Assembly: GCA_002369075.1 (NCBI GenBank)
Contig: DFEG01000043.1
Coordinates: 1-7,939 of the forward strand
DNA: 7,939 nt
DNA from: Bacteroidales bacterium UBA3808
Lineage (GTDB): Bacteria; Bacteroidota; Bacteroidia; Bacteroidales; Paludibacteraceae
Direction of reading: 5' to 3'
The position numbers and the translations under genes were made by a program. This document shows, piece by piece, positions 1 to 5,669 of the stretch; position 1 is the stretch's first letter; each line of letters begins with the position of its first letter. Below the pieces are notes generated by a model that made no database searches, was not told the DNA's origin, and saw nothing but the letters and a program-made list of their open reading frames with translations.

Positions 1-989
1 AGGATCTTGGTCTCTTTTATCTTATTGAGCTGACAGAGTTTGCGGACCGTCGTTCCGTACCTCTTGGCGATGCCGGAGAGGGTGTCGCCGGAGCGTACCT
101 TATGGTACTTCATGGCGGCTTGCTCCGCCCGCGCCTGTTTCATCGCTTTGATGCCAATGACGTACTCGTCTTTGTTCTTGAGTTGGCCGGTACTGAAATC
201 AATCACATTAGCAGGGTTCATCGCTTCACCGAGATAGCGGATCTCGAAATGCAGGTGGCTACCCGTAGAGCGCCCTGTGTTACCGCCCAAACCGATTACA
301 TAACCGGCGGGAACCGCCTCGTATTCATCGACTAACGGCCGGCTCAAGTGACCATAGACGGTCTCCAGACCATTCTCATGACGCAGCACGACGAAATAGC
401 CGTAGCCGCGCGGGTCCCATCCTACGATACGAACCTGACCGCCCCATGCGGCGCGGATGGAATCGCCCACCTGAACCTTGATATCCGTACCTTTGTGCAT
501 CCGGCTGCGACGCCATCCGAACGGACTCGTCACGTATCCCGGAGCCGGCAGGACAAAACCCGCCATCGGGATCCGGACATCCTCTTTGAGACTGTCAAAC
601 ATTGTACCATAAGGGTTCACACGCTCGTCCGTCCAGATGTTACGATAAATACTATCTGCAGGATGGTGATAAATGAGGTTGGTGTCCAGCAGGAACTGCG
701 GCGCCACTTTATAGACTATATCGCCATCCTTGGTACGAACAATAATCCTCTGAGGCAGCAGTTCCAGTTCGCATCCCAGGATCAAAGTGTCGTGGGAGAA
801 AAGCCCCGCCAGACACTCCGGCAACTCGGACGCACGCACGTCTAAATCATCCAACTCCCCTAACTCATCGCCCTCGCTGTCGTCAGCGGTGCTGTCTAAA
901 GGCACATTCTCAACTGCCGGCACATTCTGTGCCATTAATGGAAGCTGAAGCAGCAAAAGCAGAAGCCACAGAGATGTAATACGACGCAT
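1..989 (-). CDS. Secreted M23-family metallopeptidase with C-terminal LysM (3' partial)
   Basis: Probable periplasmic or surface peptidoglycan endopeptidase of the LytM/M23 family. The 329 residues visible begin with a signal peptide (MRRITSLW, a run of leucines, then LPLMAQ; likely cleavage near residue 19). An acidic linker follows (about 30-50). The M23 domain spans about 145-265, with zinc and catalytic residues His164 and Asp168 (HKGTD), His213 (YGHLS) and His244/His246 (SHLHFE). A LysM domain starts near residue 294 (YHKVRSGDTLSGIAKRYGTT) and is cut by the window edge. I chose the ATG at 989 because the next Met (in MAQ) would remove the signal peptide. This start lies 55 nt inside the end of the upstream 547-codon gene, in another frame, so the two are probably co-transcribed. 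All metal ligands are present, so it is likely an active hydrolase rather than an EnvC/NlpD-type activator. Family assignment is secure; substrate is inferred. Confidence 0.93.
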   Translation of the reverse strand, partial: MRRITSLWLLLLLLQLPLMAQNVPAVENVPLDSTADDSEGDELGELDDLDVRASELPECLAGLFSHDTLILGCELELLPQRIIVRTKDGDIVYKVAPQFLLDTNLIYHHPADSIYRNIWTDERVNPYGTMFDSLKEDVRIPMAGFVLPAPGYVTSPFGWRRSRMHKGTDIKVQVGDSIRAAWGGQVRIVGWDPRGYGYFVVLRHENGLETVYGHLSRPLVDEYEAVPAGYVIGLGGNTGRSTGSHLHFEIRYLGEAMNPANVIDFSTGQLKNKDEYVIGIKAMKQARAEQAAMKYHKVRSGDTLSGIAKRYGTTVRKLCQLNKIKETKI

Positions 990-2578
990 GCGATTGCAAT
1001 GATTACAAGGATTGTACAAATACCGATAAGCCATTTCTTCCAAGTTGCCATGCCTTCTTCCAGCTGCGGAGCTTGTACAATCGGGAAGTCCACTTGGTCG
1101 GTCAACGTACGGCCGAAGACCACAGAAATGATGGCGTCTGCATTAACTGCCCAGCCGTTGGCATTGAGCACCGGAGCGAGGTTACGACGGCGCAGTTTGA
1201 GCCATGCCATTACCATGCTCGGACCGCTGATTACCAGCAGAATAGCACAGAAAACAATGATCTGTTGCCACCACGTGAGAGTCACCCATCCCTTCGCTAC
1301 GCTGACTAACATCGTACCGATCATGCCTAATGCCATACCGATGGCGGCAAAGATACCGGCGAACTTGGCGATGTCGAAAGCGGGTTTCGGTGCCTCAGCT
1401 CCTTCTGCGCCCGCGGTCTCTACCTTGGCGGTCATGTCGTCGAATGCCTTGGCATCTTTCTCAGCAGCCGACTTGTTGATCTTGTCCTCGATCCATTTGC
1501 CGAACTTGCGGTACGGAGTCCAGAACGCCTGACGGATGGAAATCGGGTTGTCAATGATCTTCGTCACGGTAGCATCGTAGTCATTGCCCTCGTTGTCATA
1601 GAAGATACCGTTCTTGCCGACGCTCAGGTTTTGGATATCGCCTTGTGTCACAGCGGCTACGATCTGCATGGATTTACCGAGTTTCTTGCTCTCGCAATTG
1701 CAGTACAGCAGGTAGATGCCGGAGAGTGGAGCCTGCGCGTCATGCTTTGCAGGATCACTCACGCGCAGACACAGGTGACACGCACGCTGATCTATAATAA
1801 GTGTACCTGCCTCGAAGGAAGCGATGGTCTTTTTCTCCGGATCATAGAAATCCTCGAAGGTAATGAAGTTGCGCAGCAGGCGGTAGAAATCGCGGTGAAT
1901 GAGCAGCAGTTTGCGCAGCGGCATAAACTCCGCTTTGGCTGCAGTCAGTGCGTCGGCGTTAGCGGTCTCGGCAGCTGCTTTGGCAGCCTCCCACTCGGCT
2001 ATCTGCGCGCCCATCTCCTGAAATTTCTTCTCCGTCATACCCGGTTTCGGGGTCTCCTCGGGAATAACCGCCAGACCGAGTTTCTGCAGTTTCTCCAACT
2101 CGAAATAGGCTGCGTACTCTGCCTGTTTCTCCTTATAGGCAGCTATAACGTCCGCCTCTAACGGCGCTGCGGGGACAGCCTGCTCCTCGATCGTCACACC
2201 GTCAATCGCCGCCTGAACCGCGGCAAGGGAAACGACTCCGTCGGTAGCGAGCTTGGCAGCTACTGACTTGATTCCTTCGTCCGCAATATTCTCCACGGCG
2301 AGTTCGTCTTTCTGCTCGAAGAGCGTCTTCACGTTCTTCAGTGCGCCACAGAGGTATTCCGCCGTAGCTACCACCTCTTTGAGACGCAACTTGCCGTCGC
2401 CGTCTGTATCCATCAGAGACAGCGAGTCGCTGCTGATCTCCAGACCATTGACAGGACAGGACAGGACTGTCCACATTTTCTTGTCCAACTCTCCCAGATG
2501 ACGGATGTCTTCTGCCGATTGAATGCGTACGCGGGTCACGCCGCCTACGCTCTCAAAACTCCATTTGTGCTTAGCCAT
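935..2578 (-). CDS. EF-hand-containing membrane protein of unknown function
   Basis: A 547-residue protein with no N-terminal signal peptide. A canonical 12-residue calcium-binding EF-hand loop lies at residues 57-68 (DTDGDGKLRLKE), with acidic residues at loop positions 1, 3, 5 and 12. An Ala/Glu/Lys-rich, probably coiled or helical stretch follows (about 140-215), then a mixed alpha/beta region (about 220-360). Three hydrophobic segments are seen at about 405-427, 436-460 and 515-537. Between the last two lies a conserved-looking segment (RRRNLAPVLNANGWAVNADA) of a style I recall from uncharacterised Bacteroidota membrane proteins. The C-terminus is Cys-rich (LCGFCFCCFSFH). The bulk is predicted cytoplasmic with a C-terminal membrane anchor. 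It is the first gene of a unit with the M23 peptidase, has its own promoter at 2640-2671, and is divergent from rpsA. I do not recognise a function; calcium sensing is only suggested by the loop. Confidence 0.88.
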   Translation of the reverse strand: MAKHKWSFESVGGVTRVRIQSAEDIRHLGELDKKMWTVLSCPVNGLEISSDSLSLMDTDGDGKLRLKEVVATAEYLCGALKNVKTLFEQKDELAVENIADEGIKSVAAKLATDGVVSLAAVQAAIDGVTIEEQAVPAAPLEADVIAAYKEKQAEYAAYFELEKLQKLGLAVIPEETPKPGMTEKKFQEMGAQIAEWEAAKAAAETANADALTAAKAEFMPLRKLLLIHRDFYRLLRNFITFEDFYDPEKKTIASFEAGTLIIDQRACHLCLRVSDPAKHDAQAPLSGIYLLYCNCESKKLGKSMQIVAAVTQGDIQNLSVGKNGIFYDNEGNDYDATVTKIIDNPISIRQAFWTPYRKFGKWIEDKINKSAAEKDAKAFDDMTAKVETAGAEGAEAPKPAFDIAKFAGIFAAIGMALGMIGTMLVSVAKGWVTLTWWQQIIVFCAILLVISGPSMVMAWLKLRRRNLAPVLNANGWAVNADAIISVVFGRTLTDQVDFPIVQAPQLEEGMATWKKWLIGICTILVIIAIACVVLHLCGFCFCCFSFH

Positions 2579-2614
2579 AATTCTATTTACAATTTAGTCA
2601 TTTACCATGTACGA

Positions 2615-2632
2615 TTTGCATTTTTCTGCAAA
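2615..2632. repeat. Inverted repeat near the EF-hand gene transcription start
   Basis: TTTGCA (2615-2620) and TGCAAA (2627-2632) are perfect inverted arms around a 6-nt loop; the outer A2614/T2633 pair extends the stem to 7 bp. It sits at the predicted start of the minus-strand transcript, so it could be a 5' hairpin or an operator. Six-base arms in AT-rich DNA can arise by chance. Confidence 0.4.
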
Positions 2633-2639
2633 TTCGGCA

Positions 2640-2671
2640 CAAAATTACAAAAAAATTTGCATATATCCAAA
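2640..2671 (-). promoter_or_regulatory. Bacteroidota-type promoter for the EF-hand gene
   Basis: Reading the minus strand, TTTG at 2671-2668 is followed after exactly 20 nt by TAATTTTG at 2647-2640, matching the Bacteroidota pattern TTTG-N(19-20)-TAnnTTTG. Transcription would start near 2633, giving a leader of about 55 nt before the ATG at 2578. The 16 bp from 2656 to 2671 also belong to the opposing rpsA promoter. Confidence 0.72.
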
Positions 2672-2687
2672 AAAAATCGTACCTTTG
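2656..2687 (+). promoter_or_regulatory. rpsA promoter (Bacteroidota type)
   Basis: TTTG at 2656-2659 (within TTTGCATATATC) is followed after 20 nt by TACCTTTG at 2680-2687, a very good match to the Bacteroidota housekeeping consensus. Transcription should begin at about 2691-2695, leaving a leader of roughly 100 nt. The element interleaves with the divergent minus-strand promoter at 2640-2671. Over 35 bp it resembles the promoter of the small gene at 4819-5094 (28 identical positions by eye). Confidence 0.82.
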
Positions 2688-2691
2688 CACG

Positions 2692-2709
2692 CTTTTTCTT
2701 CGGAAAAAG
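2692..2709 (+). promoter_or_regulatory. UUCG-capped hairpin at the 5' end of the rpsA leader
   Basis: CTTTTTC (2692-2698) pairs perfectly with GAAAAAG (2703-2709) around the loop TTCG, giving the extra-stable cUUCGg tetraloop. The -7 box ends at 2687, so this stem would sit at or within a few bases of the mRNA 5' end. No T-run follows, so it is unlikely to be a terminator. Roles in 5'-end stability or regulation of the rpsA message are inference. Confidence 0.6.
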
Positions 2710-2710
2710 G

Positions 2711-2794
2711 CTAACATGTTTAACTTTTAACGGGAATTCGTTATTACGTAATTGCATTATTTACGGAAAATGTTTCCCACATTTATCTACCACA
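2711..2794 (+). promoter_or_regulatory. rpsA 5' leader with alternative small stems
   Basis: No gene is seen here. Short complementary segments include CGTAA (2747-2751) with TTACG (2761-2765), the 10-bp palindrome ATTACGTAAT (2743-2752), and GGAAA (2765-2769) with TTTCC (2773-2777) 17 nt before the start codon. The first and last share G2765, so they compete. In E. coli, S1 represses its own translation through a folded leader; whether this leader does the same is unknown. No Shine-Dalgarno precedes the ATG. Confidence 0.3.
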
Positions 2795-4603
2795 ATGGCA
2801 GAAAATCTTTCTCTCCAGAACTTCGACTGGGATGCCTACGAAGCACAAAAGCAAGGCAAACAAAACGAAGAAGAAATCCAAAAGTACAACGAGACCCTTT
2901 CCGCAATCAAGGACAACGAAGTGGTTGAGGGTACCGTAATTTCCATCAACAAACGTGAGGTAGTTGTTAACGTCGGCTATAAGTCGGACGGTATCGTTCC
3001 GGCAGCTGAGTTCCGCTACAACCCGGACTTGAAGGTAGGCGACAAAGTAGAGGTTTACATTCAGTCCCAGGAGGACAAGAAGGGCCAGCTCGTGCTCTCC
3101 CACAAAGAGGCACGCACCGCTCGCGCTTGGGACCGTGTTAACGAGGCTTACAACGCAGGCGAGATCGTTACCGGTTACATCAAATGGCGTTCGAAAGGCG
3201 GCATGATCGTGGACGTACTCGGCATGGAGGCATTCCTCCCGGGTAGCCAGATTGACGTGAAGCCGGTTCGCGACTACGACATCCTCGTCGGAAAGACGAT
3301 GGAGTTCAAGATTGTGAAACTCAATCCGGAGTTCCGCAACGTAGTCGTTTCCCACAAAGCTCTCATCGAGGCTGAACTCGAGGCACAGAAGGCTGAGATC
3401 GTCGGCAAACTTGAGAAGGGTCAGGTACTCGAGGGTACCGTTAAGAACATCACCAACTACGGCGTATTCATCGACCTCGGTGGTGTGGACGGTCTGATCC
3501 ATATTACCGACCTCTCTTGGGGCCGCGTAAACGACCCGCACGAGCTCCTGCAACTCGACCAGAAGATCAACGTGGTTATCCTCGACTTCGACGAGGAGAA
3601 GAAACGTATCGCTCTTGGTCTGAAGCAGCTCACTCCGCACCCGTGGGATGCACTTGATCCGAACCTGAAGGTTGGCGACAAGGTACACGGTAAGGTAGTC
3701 GTAATGGCTGACTACGGAGCATTCGTTGAGATCGCTGAGGGCGTTGAGGGTCTTGTTCACGTATCCGAGATGAGCTGGAGCCAGCACCTCCGTTCCGCTA
3801 ACGACTTCCTGAAGGTTGGCGACGAGGTAGATGCTGTTATCCTGACGCTCGACCGCGCTGAGCGCAAGATGAGCCTCGGTATCAAGCAGCTCAAGGCTGA
3901 TCCGTGGGCTAACGTAGAGACCAAGTACGCTGTGGGTACCCGCCACTGGGCTAAGGTTCGTAACTTCACTAACTTCGGTGTCTTTGTTGAGATCGAGGAA
4001 GGTGTGGACGGTCTGATCCACATCAGCGACCTGAGCTGGACCAAGAAGATCAAACACCCGAACGAGTTTACCCAGATCGGCGCACAAATCGAGGTTGTCG
4101 TTCTCGACATCGATGTAGCTAACCGCCGTCTGAGCCTCGGTCACAAGCAGCTCGAGGAGAATCCTTGGGAGGAGCTTGAGGCTAAGTTCGGTGTGGACAC
4201 CATTGTTGACGGTAAGGTTGTTGAGCTGACCGACAAGGGCGCTGTTATCTCCCTCGAGGAGGGCGTAGAGGCATTCTGCACGACCCGCCACCTCCAGAAA
4301 GAGGACAAGTCCGCTGTGGCTGTTGGCGACGTACTGCCGTTCCGCGTGATCGAGTTCAACCGCGACGCTAAGCGTATCCTCGTAAGCCACCTCCGTACTT
4401 GGGAGGAGCGCAAAGAGGCTCCCGCTAAGGCCGCTAAGAAGGCTGCAAAAGCCGAGGAACCGCAGGTAGAGATGCCGAAGGTAGAGAAGACTACGCTCGG
4501 TGACCTCTCTGTTCTGGCTGACCTCAAGGCTTCCATGGAAGCAGAGGCTGCTCCTAAAAAAGCAACCAAGAAAGCTGCCAAAAAAGACGACGCTGCTGAA
4601 TAA
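2795..4603 (+). CDS. rpsA: 30S ribosomal protein S1
   Basis: A 602-residue S1, which binds mRNA on the small ribosomal subunit and helps initiation; this should matter especially in Bacteroidota, which mostly lack Shine-Dalgarno sites. Six S1/OB-fold repeats are visible at about 42-104, 122-188, 208-277, 294-364, 381-451 and 468-533. Repeats 3-5 have the typical signature (for example NYGVFIDLGGVDGLIHITDLSW and FGVFVEIEEGVDGLIHISDL). A Lys/Ala-rich tail (539-602) follows, longer and more basic than in E. coli S1 (557 residues). I place the start at MAENLSLQNFDWDAYE because the promoter lies at 2656-2687. The frame stays open upstream to 2498, but that part precedes the transcription start. 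Strongly biased codon use suggests high expression. It is monocistronic, ending at the terminator at 4626-4658. Confidence 0.97.
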   Translation: MAENLSLQNFDWDAYEAQKQGKQNEEEIQKYNETLSAIKDNEVVEGTVISINKREVVVNVGYKSDGIVPAAEFRYNPDLKVGDKVEVYIQSQEDKKGQLVLSHKEARTARAWDRVNEAYNAGEIVTGYIKWRSKGGMIVDVLGMEAFLPGSQIDVKPVRDYDILVGKTMEFKIVKLNPEFRNVVVSHKALIEAELEAQKAEIVGKLEKGQVLEGTVKNITNYGVFIDLGGVDGLIHITDLSWGRVNDPHELLQLDQKINVVILDFDEEKKRIALGLKQLTPHPWDALDPNLKVGDKVHGKVVVMADYGAFVEIAEGVEGLVHVSEMSWSQHLRSANDFLKVGDEVDAVILTLDRAERKMSLGIKQLKADPWANVETKYAVGTRHWAKVRNFTNFGVFVEIEEGVDGLIHISDLSWTKKIKHPNEFTQIGAQIEVVVLDIDVANRRLSLGHKQLEENPWEELEAKFGVDTIVDGKVVELTDKGAVISLEEGVEAFCTTRHLQKEDKSAVAVGDVLPFRVIEFNRDAKRILVSHLRTWEERKEAPAKAAKKAAKAEEPQVEMPKVEKTTLGDLSVLADLKASMEAEAAPKKATKKAAKKDDAAE

Positions 4604-4625
4604 AAGTAGCCTTTGGATTTAATGC

Positions 4626-4658
4626 GAGCGGATACCGGGTTCGGTATCCGCTCTTTTT
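4626..4658 (+). terminator. Intrinsic terminator of rpsA
   Basis: GAGCGGATACC (4626-4636) pairs perfectly over 11 bp with GGTATCCGCTC (4643-4653) around a 6-nt loop, followed by five Ts (4654-4658). It begins 23 nt after the rpsA stop. The opposite strand has no T-run after the stem, so it is probably one-directional. Confidence 0.93.
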
Positions 4659-4818
4659 ATACCCTACTCTGCCCTCCGAAATTGCTACTTATCTCCTTTT
4701 CACTCGTGCGTTTCGCTGCCTTTTGGGGCTTCATAGGCTAAACTTTTGAATGGTTGCGTTTTACGGACTGCTCGATATCCATACGCAGTGAAGCTATTTC
4801 GGGAGCGTGCTTATTCAT
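4657..4818 (-). other. Non-coding stretch with a short, interrupted minus-strand frame
   Basis: No convincing gene is present. On the minus strand the frame of the PH-like gene continues directly past its stop: an ATG at 4818 follows the TAA with no gap. It reads 26 codons containing SLRMDIEQSVKRN, meets a TAG at 4738-4740, then continues from an ATG at 4734 for 25 basic codons to a TAA at 4657-4659, inside the rpsA terminator T-run. The first piece faintly resembles an N-terminal motif of Bacteroidota DNA-binding-like proteins that I recall only loosely. It may be a gene remnant or simply chance. Confidence 0.2.
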
Positions 4819-5094
4819 TTACGACAATAGTGCAAGAATCTGTTTGGCATCGGAGCGTGTGAATCCTTCTGCATGAATTGTCTGGCTGCCTTTGCTCTCA
4901 ATGACGATGTCACCAAAGAGCAGGTGCATAGAGATATTCACAGAACCGATTCGCTCACGCATGATAACCGATTGATCATAGCCAATGATTTTGCCTTTGT
5001 AATAGGTCACTTTGTCGTCATCGATGATCAGTTTGTCTGGGAAAATGGCATTCCCATTGCCGGAAATCCGGCTTGCAACAAATGTATATGTCAT
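4819..5094 (-). CDS. Small PH-like domain protein
   Basis: A 91-residue soluble protein with no signal peptide or membrane segment. It alternates short beta-strand-like stretches (KLIIDDDKVTYYKG, YDQSVIMRERIGSVNI, GDIVIESKG) and closes with a helix (SDAKQILALLS). This is the pattern of bacterial PH-like domains: about 75-80 residues, a central strand pair and a terminal helix. The frame has an earlier ATG at 5127, but that codon overlaps the upstream edge of the promoter -7 box (5117-5124). Transcription would start near 5110, so I take the ATG at 5094 (MTYTFVASR), leaving a leader of only about 15 nt. It is monocistronic and divergent from the toxin-antitoxin pair. The fold call is from pattern only; the ligand or partner is unknown. 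Confidence 0.72.
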   Translation of the reverse strand: MTYTFVASRISGNGNAIFPDKLIIDDDKVTYYKGKIIGYDQSVIMRERIGSVNISMHLLFGDIVIESKGSQTIHAEGFTRSDAKQILALLS

Positions 5095-5116
5095 AGTGGT
5101 ATTTGTATTTTTGGTG

Positions 5117-5148
5117 CAAAGATACAATAAATTTTTGATATATGCAAG
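5117..5148 (-). promoter_or_regulatory. Promoter of the PH-like gene
   Basis: On the minus strand, CTTG at 5148-5145 (start of CTTGCATATATC) and TATCTTTG at 5124-5117 are separated by 20 nt. This fits the Bacteroidota pattern with one mismatch in the -33 box. Its position rules out the ATG at 5127 as the start. Confidence 0.75.
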
Positions 5149-5241
5149 TCAATATGGAAAATCAATGATTTTTCGTTAAAGGGTTAAAATGGTCACTACG
5201 TGACGTTATATGTATGCGTATGTAGAGAAAATGAGAGATTA

Positions 5242-5270
5242 TTTGCATTTTTTTGCATAAAAACTTGCAT
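5242..5270 (+). repeat. Three TTGCAT repeats at the toxin-antitoxin promoter
   Basis: TTTGCAT at 5242-5248 and 5252-5258 and CTTGCAT at 5264-5270 form three direct copies of TTGCAT at 10- and 12-bp steps, about one helical turn apart. The last overlaps the -33 box. Ribbon-helix-helix antitoxins commonly bind short repeated or palindromic operators at their own promoter, so these are plausible operator half-sites. However, TTGCAT also marks -33 boxes elsewhere in the window. Confidence 0.45.
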
Positions 5271-5295
5271 ATTCGGATTATTTGTAGTATCTTTG
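5264..5295 (+). promoter_or_regulatory. Promoter of the toxin-antitoxin operon
   Basis: CTTG (5264-5267) and TATCTTTG (5288-5295) are separated by 20 nt, fitting the Bacteroidota pattern. The predicted start is near 5300, giving a leader of about 50 nt to the antitoxin ATG at 5350. Confidence 0.75.
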
Positions 5296-5336
5296 CAGTC
5301 GAAATGAAATCATATTGAAATCAATTATCATCAAAT

Positions 5337-5344
5337 AGGAGGAA
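5337..5344 (+). promoter_or_regulatory. Strong Shine-Dalgarno before the antitoxin
   Basis: AGGAGGAA lies at 5337-5344, 5-7 nt before the ATG at 5350. No other gene start in the window has a comparable site, and Bacteroidota generally do not rely on them. It fixes the antitoxin start and may favour antitoxin over toxin synthesis. Confidence 0.7.
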
Positions 5345-5349
5345 TAATT

Positions 5350-5667
5350 ATGGCACAAACAGCAATGACCGTCCGTGTGGACAATAACGTGAAAAGACAG
5401 TTTGATGCACTCTGCGAGCAATTCGGTATGAGTGTTAATGCGGCCGTAAATGTGTTTATCAATGCCGTTGTTCGTACGCGTTCTATTCCTTTCACGATTA
5501 GTGCAGAAGAGGATCAGACGCGCAAACGCGCACTGGAAGCGTTCTATGCCCCCCATCCGGAAACCCCAGAGTTGACATTGGATGAGATTAACGAAGAGAT
5601 TCGTAAAGCCCGTCAAGAGCGTCGTGAACGCATGGAACGTGAAAAACAACAAAAAGAGATGGCATAA
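5350..5667 (+). CDS. RelB/DinJ-family antitoxin
   Basis: A 105-residue antitoxin of a type II toxin-antitoxin pair. The N-terminus is a ribbon-helix-helix DNA-binding domain (about 4-45). It has a beta strand TAMTVRVD, then VKRQFDALCEQFGMSVNAAV with the Gly between the two helices, and ends in VRTRSIPFTI, the classic RelB/DinJ sequence. This part should dimerise and bind its own promoter. The C-terminal half (about 50-105) is highly charged and probably unfolded or helical until it wraps the toxin; it ends in an Arg/Glu/Lys-rich segment. The stop is followed after 2 nt by the toxin ATG, so the pair is one operon. Its usual partners are RelE/YafQ-type RNases, but PIN toxins are also found with this antitoxin type. 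The family call is firm; exact partner specificity is inferred. Confidence 0.93.
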   Translation: MAQTAMTVRVDNNVKRQFDALCEQFGMSVNAAVNVFINAVVRTRSIPFTISAEEDQTRKRALEAFYAPHPETPELTLDEINEEIRKARQERRERMEREKQQKEMA

Positions 5668-5669
5668 CC

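Noticed and set aside
348..845. 165-codon plus-strand open frame
   Set aside because: It is the shadow of the minus-strand M23 peptidase, whose metal-binding motifs prove the coding strand.
2498..2794. Upstream in-frame extension of rpsA
   Set aside because: The frame is open to 2498, but it runs through the rpsA promoter and the divergent gene; S1 homology begins at the ATG at 2795.
2783..4390. A 535-codon open frame antisense to rpsA
   Set aside because: It covers most of rpsA in reverse and arises from the strongly biased codons of the S1 repeats, which avoid antisense stops. It has no recognisable domain and no promoter, and rpsA itself is unmistakable.
5095..5127. Longer N-terminus (11 extra residues) for the PH-like protein
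   Set aside because: The ATG at 5127 sits at the -7 box (5117-5124), upstream of the expected transcription start, so it could not be translated from that promoter.
5192..5204. GTCAC-TAC-GTGAC inverted repeat between the PH-like gene and the toxin-antitoxin operon
   Set aside because: Only 5-bp arms, and distant from both promoters; it could be an operator half-pair but is too short to claim on its own.
5278..5652. 124-codon minus-strand open frame over the antitoxin gene
   Set aside because: It is antisense to a clear RelB/DinJ antitoxin with its own promoter and Shine-Dalgarno; no features support it.
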